Origin: Glycomyces buryatensis
GTDB taxonomy: Bacteria; Actinomycetota; Actinomycetes; Mycobacteriales; Micromonosporaceae
Direction of reading: 5' to 3'
Length of the DNA stretch: 64,000 nucleotides
NCBI RefSeq assembly: GCF_004912275.1
Contig: NZ_STGY01000004.1
Span: 28,043-92,042 of the forward strand
The position numbers and the translations under genes are program-made. Shown piece by piece: positions 37,833-46,055 of the stretch (the stretch's first letter is position 1; each line of letters opens with the position of its first letter). The notes under the pieces were generated by a model, which did not search any database, was not told the origin of the DNA, and saw only the letters and a list, made by a program, of their open reading frames with translations.

Positions 37833-38687
37833 ATGGAGGAGCCGATCATCCAGGCTCGCGACCTCGGAATCTGCTTCGCCAAAGGCAAGCAGAAGAAGGG
37901 GCGGGTCAAGGACCTGTTCGTTCGGCGGTCCGCCAATAAAAAGGGCGCCGCCTCTGATGACTTCTGGCCGCTGCGCCACGTCAACTTCGACATCTTCCCC
38001 GGCGACTCCGTCGGCGTCATCGGATCCAACGGAACCGGCAAGTCGACGCTGCTGCGCCTGATCACCGGCGTGCTCATCCCCGACGAGGGATACGTGCGCC
38101 GTGAGGGCCGCGTGGCCCCGCTCATCGCGCTGTCCGCCGGGTTCTCCGGCGACCTGACCGGGCGCGAGAACGTCAACCTCGTCGGCGCCCTGCACGGGAT
38201 GACGAACAAGGAGATCAAGTCGAAGTTCGACGAGATCGTCGACTTCTCCGAGCTCGAGGACTTCATCGACACGCCCGTCAAGCACTACTCCTCGGGCATG
38301 AAGGTGCGGCTCGGCTTCGGTGTCATCACCCAGCTGCCGCACCCGATCCTGCTCGTGGACGAGGCGCTCGCGGTGGGCGACAAGGCCTTCAAGAAGAAAT
38401 GCCACGGCGTGATCGACGGCCTCCTCAAGGAGGGCCGCACCCTGGTGTTCGTCTCCCACTCCGCCGGCGAGCTCAAGCGCTACTGCAAGCGGGGCATCTT
38501 CCTCGACGCCGGGCAGGTCATCACCGACGGCACCGTCGACGAGGCCCTGGACTCCTACAACGAGTCATCCGAGGCCACCGCCAAGCGCAAGGCCGAGAAG
38601 AAGAAGGCCGAGAAGGCAGCCGAGGAGGCCCGCAAAGCCGCCGAGGCGCCCGCCGCCCCGCCCCTGCCAGTAGAGGCGACCACGTGA
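37833..38687 (+). CDS. Wzt/TagH-type polysaccharide export ATPase
   Basis: A 284-residue ABC ATPase of the group that drives export of O-antigen or teichoic acid. It has IIQARDLGICFAKGKQKKGR, Walker A GSNGTGKSTLL (about 67-77), a long insert before it, VAPLIALSAGFSGDLTGREN (characteristic of Wzt/TagH), signature YSSGMKVRLGF, and Walker B ILLVDEALAVGD. A 35-residue Lys/Ala/Glu tail (AKRKAEKKKAEKAAEEARK) replaces the carbohydrate-binding domain of O-antigen Wzt, so it is closer to TagH. GGGAGGG lies upstream of the ATG; a candidate -10, TAGTAT, is at 37772-37777. The partner permease is not in the window. It overlaps the next gene by 4 nt. Confidence 0.93.
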   Translation: MEEPIIQARDLGICFAKGKQKKGRVKDLFVRRSANKKGAASDDFWPLRHVNFDIFPGDSVGVIGSNGTGKSTLLRLITGVLIPDEGYVRREGRVAPLIALSAGFSGDLTGRENVNLVGALHGMTNKEIKSKFDEIVDFSELEDFIDTPVKHYSSGMKVRLGFGVITQLPHPILLVDEALAVGDKAFKKKCHGVIDGLLKEGRTLVFVSHSAGELKRYCKRGIFLDAGQVITDGTVDEALDSYNESSEATAKRKAEKKKAEKAAEEARKAAEAPAAPPLPVEATT

Positions 38688-40648
38688 GCCGAGCCGTCAT
38701 CCTTCCGGCCCCTGGCGGGGCCATCGAACTCGACGGCGAACGCACGGTCCTCGACCGGCTCATCGCGCAGATCCGCGAGGCCGGCTGCGAGGACGTCACC
38801 GTGCTCACCAGGCCCGGCGCCGACCGGCCGATCAAGGCCGCGCAGCTCGAATCCGCCGACGCCGCCACCGACCTCGAACACGTCGGTGAACTGGCCGCTG
38901 GGGAGACCGGCGCGCTCTTCGTCGCCTGCGCCGACCTCGTCGCCTCCCAGACGACGATCGCGGCGGTCCTGTCGGACTCCTCACGGCGCTCGGGCGTCCT
39001 CGTCGGCACCGACGACGCCACCGCCGCGCCCGTCACCGTCGAACGCGGCCTGGTCACCGGCCCCGGGCCCGGCCCGGGGCGCCTCGGCGGCCTCGCCAAG
39101 ATCTCCGGCGCCCACCTCAAACGCCTGCGCCGCCACTGGCCCCACGGCACGACCGGCCACGACGACGCGTTCGAGGCCGTCCTCGCGCTCCTCGGCGCCC
39201 GCGCCGTCCCCGTCAGCGCCTACAAGAGCGCCGGGCTCGCACACCGCCAGGTCGCCACCGCCGACCAGGCCACCGAGACGATCGCCGAGTTCGAGGCGAT
39301 CGACCTGGACCAGTGGCGGATGAGCAACGCCGTCAAACACGACGACGACCTCTTCGCCACCTACTGCGTCTCCTCCTGGAGCCCGCGCCTGGTCCGGCTC
39401 TCGGCCCGCCTCGGCTGGACGCCGACGCCCATCACCTGGGTCTCCATCGCGCTCGCCATCGGCGCCGCCGGAATCTTCGCCGCGGGATGGTCCTGGTGGT
39501 ACCTCGCCGCCGCCGGTCTCATGTACTTCAGCTTCGTCTTCGACTGCGTCGACGGCCAACTGGCCCGCTACACCCAGAACTTCTCCTCCTTCGGCGGCTG
39601 GCTCGACATGATGGCCGACCGCAGCAAGGAATTCCTGATCTACGCCGGCCTCGCCGCCGGAGCCGCCGTCGACGGCAACCCCGCCACCGCCTGGGGCCTC
39701 GCCATCGCCGCGCTGCTCACCCAGACCGTGCGCCACACCGCCGACACCTGGTACGCCGTCCTGCTCGACACCGCCGTCGTCAACCAGGCCCGCAAACGCG
39801 AATCCGCGCCGCCGATCGGCCGCGCCGCCCACCTCGGCCAGCGACTCGGCTCCGCCTCCGAACAGGTCATGGGCGCACACCGGTCCCCCCTGTACTGGGC
39901 CAAGCGCACCATCGTCGCCCCCGTCGGCGAACGCTGGCTGCTCCTCGCCGCCTGCGCCGTCGCCTTCGGCCCGCAGATCGCCATCGCCGCGCTCCTGGCA
40001 TGGCAGCTGCTCGCCCTCGGCTACACCGGCGCCGGGCGCACCCTCCGCACCCTCGCCGCCCGCACCGCCGCCCTGCGCCGCCCCGACCGGGCCGCCCACC
40101 GCGACGACGGTTACCTCGGACGCGGCATTCGCGGCCTCGGACTCAACCCCACGATCTCCACCGCCGCGGCCATCGCGCTCGCCGCCGCCGCCGTCTGGGC
40201 CAGTGCCGCCGGTACCGCGCCCGCCTGGCCGCTCCTGTCGGCCTTCGCCGCGGTCTGCTTCGGCCTCGCCGCCGCGAGCGCCGAACACGACGGCATGTTC
40301 GACTGGCTCATCCCCGCCGGACTGCGCGCGGTCGAACTCGGCGTCGTCCTCGCCGCCGGACTCGTCGCCGGGGTCTCCTGGCCGGTCCTGTACGCGACCC
40401 TCGCCGTCATCGCCCTCTACTTCTACGACCTCGCCGCCGGACTCGACAAGGCCGCCTCCCCGGTGGCCCGCCGCGACCTCGGCCTCGGCTGGCCGGCCCG
40501 GAGCCTCATCGCTCTGGCGGCCGCGGGCGTCTCCCTGGCGACCGCCCCGGGCGTCGCCACAGTGACATTCGCCGTCCTGGCCGTGTACGTCGCGTCCGTC
40601 TTCATCGGATCGGTCGTGACAGGCACAGTCCGCGCCGCCCGCGCCTGA
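38684..40648 (+). CDS. CDP-alcohol phosphotransferase fused to degenerate nucleotidyltransferase-like domain
   Basis: A 654-residue membrane enzyme. Residues about 284-310 carry the full CDP-alcohol phosphotransferase signature D-G-x2-A-R-x8-G-x3-D-x3-D (DCVDGQLARY... GGWLDMMADR), so it should transfer a phospho-alcohol from a CDP-alcohol. About ten hydrophobic helices cover 240-650, roughly twice the usual number. Residues 1-200 resemble a GT-A nucleotidyltransferase (AVILPAPGGAIELDGERTVLDRLI...REAGCEDVTVLTRPG) but lack the GxGxR and lysine motifs. The layout recalls IPCT/DIPPS fusions that make inositol phosphodiesters. A role in building a phosphodiester-linked surface polymer is inferred. 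GTGA overlap with the ATPase gene. Confidence 0.88.
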   Translation: MSRAVILPAPGGAIELDGERTVLDRLIAQIREAGCEDVTVLTRPGADRPIKAAQLESADAATDLEHVGELAAGETGALFVACADLVASQTTIAAVLSDSSRRSGVLVGTDDATAAPVTVERGLVTGPGPGPGRLGGLAKISGAHLKRLRRHWPHGTTGHDDAFEAVLALLGARAVPVSAYKSAGLAHRQVATADQATETIAEFEAIDLDQWRMSNAVKHDDDLFATYCVSSWSPRLVRLSARLGWTPTPITWVSIALAIGAAGIFAAGWSWWYLAAAGLMYFSFVFDCVDGQLARYTQNFSSFGGWLDMMADRSKEFLIYAGLAAGAAVDGNPATAWGLAIAALLTQTVRHTADTWYAVLLDTAVVNQARKRESAPPIGRAAHLGQRLGSASEQVMGAHRSPLYWAKRTIVAPVGERWLLLAACAVAFGPQIAIAALLAWQLLALGYTGAGRTLRTLAARTAALRRPDRAAHRDDGYLGRGIRGLGLNPTISTAAAIALAAAAVWASAAGTAPAWPLLSAFAAVCFGLAAASAEHDGMFDWLIPAGLRAVELGVVLAAGLVAGVSWPVLYATLAVIALYFYDLAAGLDKAASPVARRDLGLGWPARSLIALAAAGVSLATAPGVATVTFAVLAVYVASVFIGSVVTGTVRAARA

Positions 40649-40785
40649 ACACCCCGAGTCCGGTGCCCGCCAAGGCAACGGGCCCCACGCGAGTTCACGG
40701 AGATTTAAGCCCCTCAACCAAACTCGTTCGGGGTACATGGCACGAGCGGCGGGCAGGTCTGGCGCAATACAACTAAGGTGTACCT

Positions 40786-41220
40786 GTGCGCAAGAGTCGG
40801 GTCCTGCATCTGGTGCTCGCCGCCATCCTCCTAGGAGCGGTGAGCACTCTGTTGTTCGCGCCCAAGCACCAGGGCACTGAAGTGCCCGAAGTGGACTGGG
40901 TCAACGCCGACGAGACCAACTCCGAATTCCCGCCCGTCTCGCCCAGCCCCAGCTACGACGGGGACGGCACCTCCGACCCCGACGGCGAAGAGGGATCCGG
41001 CGAATCGGGCGAGGACGGCCAAGGCGGCCCCGACGGCGGCGGCGACGCCGGGGAGCCCGGCATGCAGGGCCCCGACGAGGCCGATAGCGGCGACGGTGCC
41101 GGTGGTCTCCTCGGCCTGTCCTTCCCGGTCCAGGCCGGCATGAGCGTCGGCATCCTCGCGCTCGCGTTCGCCGCGCTCCTGCCGGGCCGCAAGATGCCCG
41201 CGAACCTCCGCGGTCCGTAA
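40786..41220 (+). CDS. membrane-anchored protein with acidic extracytoplasmic linker
   Basis: A 144-residue protein. An N-terminal hydrophobic segment (VLHLVLAAILLGAVSTLLFA) works as a signal anchor. The middle is an extreme Asp/Gly/Glu/Pro-rich linker (DGDGTSDPDGEEGSGESGED). A second helix follows (GMSVGILALAFAALLPG) with a short basic end, PANLRGP. It looks like a wall-facing tether. TAAGGT lies 6 nt before the GTG, so the site could serve as a -10 (leaderless) or as part of a ribosome site (AAGGTG). The stop codon lies inside the first unit of a 29-bp tandem repeat. Confidence 0.65.
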   Translation: MRKSRVLHLVLAAILLGAVSTLLFAPKHQGTEVPEVDWVNADETNSEFPPVSPSPSYDGDGTSDPDGEEGSGESGEDGQGGPDGGGDAGEPGMQGPDEADSGDGAGGLLGLSFPVQAGMSVGILALAFAALLPGRKMPANLRGP

Positions 41221-41326
41221 TCGAGCCCGCGAACCTCCGCGGTCCGTAGCCGAGCCCGCGAAGCTCCGCGGGCTCTAACCGAACCCGCGAGCCATCGCGG
41301 CCCGTAACCGGCCCCGCGACCACCAG
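41197..41326 (+). repeat. 29-bp tandem repeat, four units plus a partial
   Basis: Units start at 41197, 41226, 41255 and 41284, with a partial fifth at 41313. Each begins CCCGCGA and contains a CGCG/CCGCGG self-pairing core. The first two differ at only two positions; later units diverge. Unit 1 covers the last codons and stop of the upstream gene, and each full unit carries a TAA or TAG. Confidence 0.85.
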
Positions 41327-41333
41327 AAACGAA

Positions 41334-41375
41334 CACGGCCCGCACTCGACGCTCTCGCGCTCAGTGCGGGCCGTG
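41334..41375. terminator. 13-bp perfect hairpin between convergent genes
   Basis: CACGGCCCGCACT pairs perfectly with 41363-41375 around a 16-nt loop. It lies between the plus-strand gene ending at 41220 and the minus-strand deacetylase ending at 41426, so it can serve both. Confidence 0.75.
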
Positions 41376-41425
41376 ATGGTTCCCGCCCAGTGCGGGGGCC
41401 GCAGTCGGTTCGCGCCTATCGCGGC

Positions 41426-42343
41426 CTAGAGCGGCGTGTACGCGTAACCGCGATTCTCGAATTCGTCCAGGATCGCCCCCAGCGCCCCCAGCATGTCCTC
41501 CTGGTTCGACGCCCCGTCGTGCAGCAGCACGACCGAGCCCGGACCCGACCGCTCCAGCACGATGTCGCGAATCTCGGCCTCCGTGGTCCCATTGTCCCAA
41601 TCGGACGGATCCACCGTCCAGTGCAACGACTCCATGCCCAGCTCCGCGGCGACGCCGATCGCCCGGTCCGTCCACTGCCCGCCCGGGTGGCGGAAGTACT
41701 TCACCTCCGCGCCGGGCGCGGCCTTCTCGATCGCGTCGTTCGTCCGCCGCAGATTCGCCCGGATCTCACCCTCACCCCAAGTGCCCAGGTCGAACTGGTG
41801 GAACCAGGTGTGATTGCAGAGCGTGTGCCCGTCATGGACGATGTCCGCGATGATGTCGGGATTCGCCTCCGCATACGCGCCGATGACACAGAACATCGCC
41901 TTGATGCCCCGCTCCCGCAACGCCTCCAACACCTTCGGCGTCCAATTCGGATCCGGCCCGTCATCGAACGTCAGCGCCACCGCGTCCGTGCCGGTGTGAT
42001 TGCGGGTCCCCAGCGGCCCCGCGTACGTGTTCGACGCGAGCTCCCCACCGGGCACCTCGGGCACCTCGGGCCCCGGGGCCGGCTCCCCGGTCGGTTCTCC
42101 ACTCGGCTCCGCGGCACCGGGATCGGGCGCCTCCGAAGACGCCTCACCCTCCGAGGAATCCGCCGCGCCGTCCGTGTTCTCCGACTCCCCATCGCCGTCG
42201 ACCATGGGCGCAGGAGCCCCGGAGGCAGTACTCTCGGAGCCGTTCAGGGCAGGCGGATCCGAAGCATCGCCATCAGGCCAGATCCAAGCGAGCAGCAGGA
42301 AAACGCCGGTCACGGCCGCAACTGTCAGTTTGTGTCGCGTCAC
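41426..42343 (-). CDS. secreted/anchored polysaccharide deacetylase (CE4, NodB domain)
   Basis: A 305-residue exported enzyme. The N-terminus VTRHKLTVAAVTGVFLLLAWIWP is a signal anchor, followed by about 80 residues of Ser/Glu/Pro-rich linker. The NodB domain has motif 1 LTFDDGPDPNWTP (Asp base and metal Asp), motif 2 HTLCNHTWFH (metal His pair), motif 3 FRHPGGQW, and the terminal LLHDG. It removes N- or O-acetyl groups from peptidoglycan or a wall glycopolymer outside the cell. The GTG at 42343 lies 6 nt after TACAAT, predicting a leaderless message. Position beside the polymer block suggests it tailors that polymer. Confidence 0.92.
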   Translation of the reverse strand: MTRHKLTVAAVTGVFLLLAWIWPDGDASDPPALNGSESTASGAPAPMVDGDGESENTDGAADSSEGEASSEAPDPGAAEPSGEPTGEPAPGPEVPEVPGGELASNTYAGPLGTRNHTGTDAVALTFDDGPDPNWTPKVLEALRERGIKAMFCVIGAYAEANPDIIADIVHDGHTLCNHTWFHQFDLGTWGEGEIRANLRRTNDAIEKAAPGAEVKYFRHPGGQWTDRAIGVAAELGMESLHWTVDPSDWDNGTTEAEIRDIVLERSGPGSVVLLHDGASNQEDMLGALGAILDEFENRGYAYTPL

Positions 42344-42395
42344 ACTGCGATTGTATGGGACAAAACCGGCAAGCCGGTAGATCAGGAGAGCATCG

Positions 42396-42974
42396 ATGCG
42401 GTTGATCGTCGGGATGACCGGGGCGACCGGAGCCGTATACGGAATTCGGCTGCTCCAGGCGCTGCGAGACATCGAAGACGTCGAGACCCACCTGGTCATC
42501 AGCAAATGGGCGCGCACCACCCTGCAACTGGAGACCGAGCACGCCGCCGCCGATGTGGCCGCGCTGGCCGACTACAGCTACGCGCCCGGCGATCAGTCCG
42601 CGCCGATCTCCTCGGGCTCGTTCCGGGTCGACGGGATGATCGTGGTGCCCGCGTCCATGAAGACCGTCGCCGAGATCCGCACCGGCTACAGCCACGGACT
42701 CATCGCCCGCGCCGCCGACGTCGTCCTCAAGGAGCGCCGCAAGCTCGTGCTGTGCGTGCGCGAGACCCCGCTCTCGGAGATTCACCTGGAGAACATGCTG
42801 GCGCTGACCCGCATGGGCACGGTCGTGATGCCGCCGGTGCCGGCGTTCTACAACCACCCCAAGACGATCGAAGACCTGGTCGACCACACCGTGGGTCGGC
42901 TCCTGGACCAGTTCGACCTGCCCTTCCCCGGCACCCGCCGCTGGGACGGGCTGCCGGGCAACGGCAGGTCGTAA
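42396..42974 (+). CDS. ubiX: UbiX-family flavin prenyltransferase
   Basis: A 192-residue flavoprotein that attaches a dimethylallyl group to FMN, making the cofactor of UbiD-type decarboxylases. The N-terminal FMN-binding RLIVGMTGATGAVYGIRLL and PASMKTVAEIRTGYSHGLIARAADV are diagnostic, with VLCVRETPLSEIHLENMLALTRMG after them. AGGAG lies 7 nt before the ATG. No ubiD partner is within the window. It is convergent with the UDP-glucose dehydrogenase gene across 20 bp and looks unrelated to the polymer genes around it. Confidence 0.92.
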   Translation: MRLIVGMTGATGAVYGIRLLQALRDIEDVETHLVISKWARTTLQLETEHAAADVAALADYSYAPGDQSAPISSGSFRVDGMIVVPASMKTVAEIRTGYSHGLIARAADVVLKERRKLVLCVRETPLSEIHLENMLALTRMGTVVMPPVPAFYNHPKTIEDLVDHTVGRLLDQFDLPFPGTRRWDGLPGNGRS

Positions 42975-42994
42975 CTAATTTCTGCGCGGCCGTC

Positions 42995-44395
42995 TCAGCG
43001 GCCGATGCCCTTGTAGGACCAGCCGTGGGCGGTCCACTGCTCGGGGTCGAAGGCGTTCATGCCGTCGAGGATGCGCCGCTGCGACACCTGCTGGCCCAGG
43101 GCCTCGGGGTCGAGCGTGCGGAACTCCTCCCACGGGACCATCGCGCACACCACGTCGGCGCCGTCGACGGCCTCGGCGAGGGTCTTGACGTAGGACAGCT
43201 CCGGCGCGAAGGCGTGGGCGTTGTCCAGGCCCTCGGGGTCGTAGACGACCACGTCGGCGCGGGCGGCCCGGAGCTTGCGGGCGATGGCCAGCGCGGGGGA
43301 GTCGCGGATGTCGTCGGTGTCGGGCTTGAAGGTCGCGCCCAGGTAGGCGATGCGCAGGCCGGACAGGTCGGGGCCGTTCGGGCCCGAGGCGCGACCGGCC
43401 AGGTCGGCGACGGCGCGCACGGTGTGGGTGCGGCGGCGGGAGTTGAGGTGGTCGACCTCGTCGAGGAAGCGGAAGGACTCGCCGACGCCGAGCTCGCCGG
43501 CGCGGGCGGACAGGGCGCGGATGTCCTTGGGCAGGCAGCCGCCGCCGAAGCCGATGCCGGCGCGCAGGAACTTGTTGCCGATGCGCTGGTCGTAGCCGAT
43601 GGCGCGGGCCAGGTCGGTGACGTCGCCGCCGGCGACTTCGCACAGGTCGGCCATGGCGTTGATGAAGGAGATCTTGGTCGACAGGAACGCGTTGGCGGCG
43701 ACCTTGACCAGTTCGGCGGTGGCCAGGTCGGTCTCGACCACGGGGACCTCGCGGTCCTCGACGGCGGCGAGCTCCATGATGCCGCGGTGGACGTCCTTGA
43801 GGAGCCCTGAGGCCCATTCGGACTGGGAGGCGTAGACGACCCGGTTGGGGCGCAGCACATCGTGCATGGCGTTGGATTCCTGGAGGAATTCCGGGCTCCA
43901 GCCGACCTCGGCGCCGAGTCCTTCGGGCGCGTGGCGGTCGACCAGTTCCTGGACCCAGGAGGCGGTGCCGACCGGGACGGTGGACTTGCCGACGATGAGG
44001 ACCTTGCGGGACAGGTGCTTCGACAGGTCGGTGACGGCGGCTTCGATGTAGGACAGGTCGGCGCCGTGCTCGCCCTTGCGCTGGGGGGTGCCCACGCAGA
44101 TGAAGTGGACGTCGGCGAAGTCGGCGACGGCCTGGATGTCGGTGGTGAAGCGGACCCGGCCGGATTCGAGGTTCTTCTTCAGCAGCTCGGGCAGGCCGGG
44201 CTCGTGGAAGGGCACGGTTCCCGAGGAGAACAGGTCGATCTTGGCGGCGTCGACGTCGTAGCCGATGACCTCGTAACCCAGCTCGGCGAAGCAGATCGCG
44301 TAGGTGGCGCCGAGGTAGCCGCAACCGAGGAAGGAGATGCGGGGCCGGGTGGTGGTGTGCTTCGGGGTCTCCGGGGTTTGAGTCGAGTTGCCCAT
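42995..44395 (-). CDS. ugd: UDP-glucose 6-dehydrogenase
   Basis: A 466-residue NAD-dependent enzyme that oxidises UDP-glucose to UDP-glucuronate. The Rossmann motif is ISFLGCGYLGATYAICFAELG. Others are VGTPQRKGEHGADLSYI, GKSTVPVGTA, WSPEFLQESNAMHD, and the catalytic Cys in AGIGFGGGCLPKDIR, followed by GATFKPDTDDIRDSPAL. These are nearer to true UDP-glucose dehydrogenase than is the 29021-30301 enzyme, so the block may make two different uronic acids. Start ATG at 44395; the ribosome site is weak. UDP-glucuronate is the likely donor for one of the nearby transferases. Confidence 0.9.
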   Translation of the reverse strand: MGNSTQTPETPKHTTTRPRISFLGCGYLGATYAICFAELGYEVIGYDVDAAKIDLFSSGTVPFHEPGLPELLKKNLESGRVRFTTDIQAVADFADVHFICVGTPQRKGEHGADLSYIEAAVTDLSKHLSRKVLIVGKSTVPVGTASWVQELVDRHAPEGLGAEVGWSPEFLQESNAMHDVLRPNRVVYASQSEWASGLLKDVHRGIMELAAVEDREVPVVETDLATAELVKVAANAFLSTKISFINAMADLCEVAGGDVTDLARAIGYDQRIGNKFLRAGIGFGGGCLPKDIRALSARAGELGVGESFRFLDEVDHLNSRRRTHTVRAVADLAGRASGPNGPDLSGLRIAYLGATFKPDTDDIRDSPALAIARKLRAARADVVVYDPEGLDNAHAFAPELSYVKTLAEAVDGADVVCAMVPWEEFRTLDPEALGQQVSQRRILDGMNAFDPEQWTAHGWSYKGIGR

Positions 44396-44592
44396 CGAAT
44401 GCGTGCCCTGTCTTTCGTCGTTGGTGGTCGGGGGCCGATCATGTCGAGACTGATTGTGTCGAGACATCGCATTTCGGGCCCACGGCTTGCGCCATCGTAT
44501 ATTGTGCTCCACGCGTGAACGGTCGATGTCGTTGCGGGAAAGCGACGGGGAAATCCGAGTGTTGCGTCTCACCGGCCAGGTCGGAGGTGCGT

Positions 44593-44621
44593 TACACTCG
44601 CCTCATCTTACTGACGAGTAA
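44593..44621 (+). promoter_or_regulatory. promoter and operator of acyl-CoA dehydrogenase gene
   Basis: TACACT at 44593-44598 is a good -10. The inverted repeat TTACT-GACG-AGTAA (44608-44621) covers the expected transcription start. The symmetry suits a TetR-type fatty-acid regulator, though none is encoded nearby. Confidence 0.6.
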
Positions 44622-44639
44622 CAAACACCGGAGCCGCTG

Positions 44640-45806
44640 ATGTCCACCGGATTTACCCCTTACAAGCTGCCAGAAGAATACTCCGACATCCGCACCGCCA
44701 CGCGCGATGTATGCGATGCGGGAGTGGCACCTCACGCCGCCGAGGCCGATCAGACCGCCTCGTTCCCGGCCAAGTCGTACGAGGCGCTGAAAGCCGCAGA
44801 CTTGCACGCCCCGCACATCCCCGCCGAGTACGGCGGCGCCGGGATCGATGCGCTGGGCACGGCCATCGTCATCGAAGAGGTCGCCCGCGCGTGCGCCTCG
44901 TCCTCGCTGATTCCGGCGGTCAACAAGCTCGGTTCGATGCCGCTGCTGCTGGATGCGTCCGAGGAGCTCAAGCAGCGCTACCTGCCGCCGGTTGCCGATG
45001 GTGAGGCCATGTTCTCCTACTGCCTGTCCGAGCCCGAGGCCGGTTCGGATGCCGCGTCGATGAAGACCCGCGCCGTTCGCGACGGCGATGAATGGGTGCT
45101 CGACGGCGTCAAGCGCTGGATCACCAATGCAGGGGTCAGCGAGTTCTACACGGTGTTCGCGGTGACCGACCCCGAGGCGGGTCCGAAGGGCATCTCCGCG
45201 TTCGTGGTGGAGAAGGACGATGCGGGTGTGTCGTTCGGCAAGCCGGAGAAGAAGCTCGGCATCAAGGGGTCGCCGACGGCGGAGGTCTACTTCGACTCGG
45301 TGCGGATTCCCGCGGGGAGACTGATCGGCGAGGTGGGGCGCGGTTTCTCGCTTGCCATGAGGACCCTCGACCACACTCGGGTGACCATTGCGGCCCAGGC
45401 CCTCGGCATTGCCCAGGGAGCCTTGGACATCGCCGCGGCTTACGCGGGCGAGAGAGAGCAGTTCGGCAAGCCCATCGCCAAGTTCCAGGCCGTGCAGTTC
45501 TTGCTGGCCGACGCGGCCATGAAGATCACCGCGGCGCGCGAACTCACCTACGCAGCAGCCGCCCGCTCCGAGCGGGTGGATGCTGATCTGACGTATTTCG
45601 GTGCAGCGGCGAAGTGTTTCGCCTCCGATGCGGCCATGGAGATCACCACGGACATGGTCCAGGTGCTTGGCGGTTACGGATATACGCAGGACTTCCCGCT
45701 GGAGCGCATGATGCGCGATGCCAAGATCACCCAGATCTATGAGGGAACCAACCAGGTCCAACGAGTGGTCATGGCGCGGGAACTCCTGCGCGGCAACGCA
45801 TTCTGA
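44640..45806 (+). CDS. acyl-CoA dehydrogenase
   Basis: A 388-residue FAD enzyme that introduces the alpha-beta double bond into an acyl-CoA. Visible motifs are YCLSEPEAGSDAASMKTRA (FAD and substrate site), RWITNAGVSEFYTVFA, EKKLGIKGSPTAEVYFDSVRIP, GREQFGKPIAKFQAVQF and the C-terminal LGGYGYTQDFPLERMMRDAKI followed by IYEGTNQVQRVVMAREL. The catalytic base is the Glu in YEGTNQ, the short/medium-chain and glutaryl-type position. CGGAG lies 6 nt before the ATG. It stands alone, with a palindromic operator in its promoter. Chain-length preference is not evident. Confidence 0.94.
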   Translation: MSTGFTPYKLPEEYSDIRTATRDVCDAGVAPHAAEADQTASFPAKSYEALKAADLHAPHIPAEYGGAGIDALGTAIVIEEVARACASSSLIPAVNKLGSMPLLLDASEELKQRYLPPVADGEAMFSYCLSEPEAGSDAASMKTRAVRDGDEWVLDGVKRWITNAGVSEFYTVFAVTDPEAGPKGISAFVVEKDDAGVSFGKPEKKLGIKGSPTAEVYFDSVRIPAGRLIGEVGRGFSLAMRTLDHTRVTIAAQALGIAQGALDIAAAYAGEREQFGKPIAKFQAVQFLLADAAMKITAARELTYAAAARSERVDADLTYFGAAAKCFASDAAMEITTDMVQVLGGYGYTQDFPLERMMRDAKITQIYEGTNQVQRVVMARELLRGNAF

Positions 45807-45956
45807 GCGGTCGTCTGATCCCGGTCGTGAGTGCTCGTCAAGTCGCTCGGTTTGCCATTCCAGGCGCATGAGCTCGTCCGAACCGGGACTGAACGCCTCT
45901 CAGGAGGATCGTCCGTACCGGGCCAGTCGTAGGGCGGTCGGGGCTCGTGTGCGTTG

Positions 45957-46055
45957 GGCTTCAAACCAATCAGCGACAGCAGAGGTCCGCCCGAGTTGAT
46001 GGTGGTCTGCTGGCCGTGAGGGTGTGCTTGGGGTTGGCTTCAAACCGATCAGCGA
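45957..46055. repeat. 20-bp imperfect direct repeat at the 3' end of the HNH gene
   Basis: GGCTTCAAACCAATCAGCGA (45957-45976) recurs at 46036-46055 with one change, 79 bp apart. One copy is inside the coding region and the other spans its stop codon. Confidence 0.75.

Noticed and set aside
41197..41326. Possible CRISPR array
   Set aside because: Units abut with no spacers, diverge progressively and overlap a coding end; no cas gene nearby.
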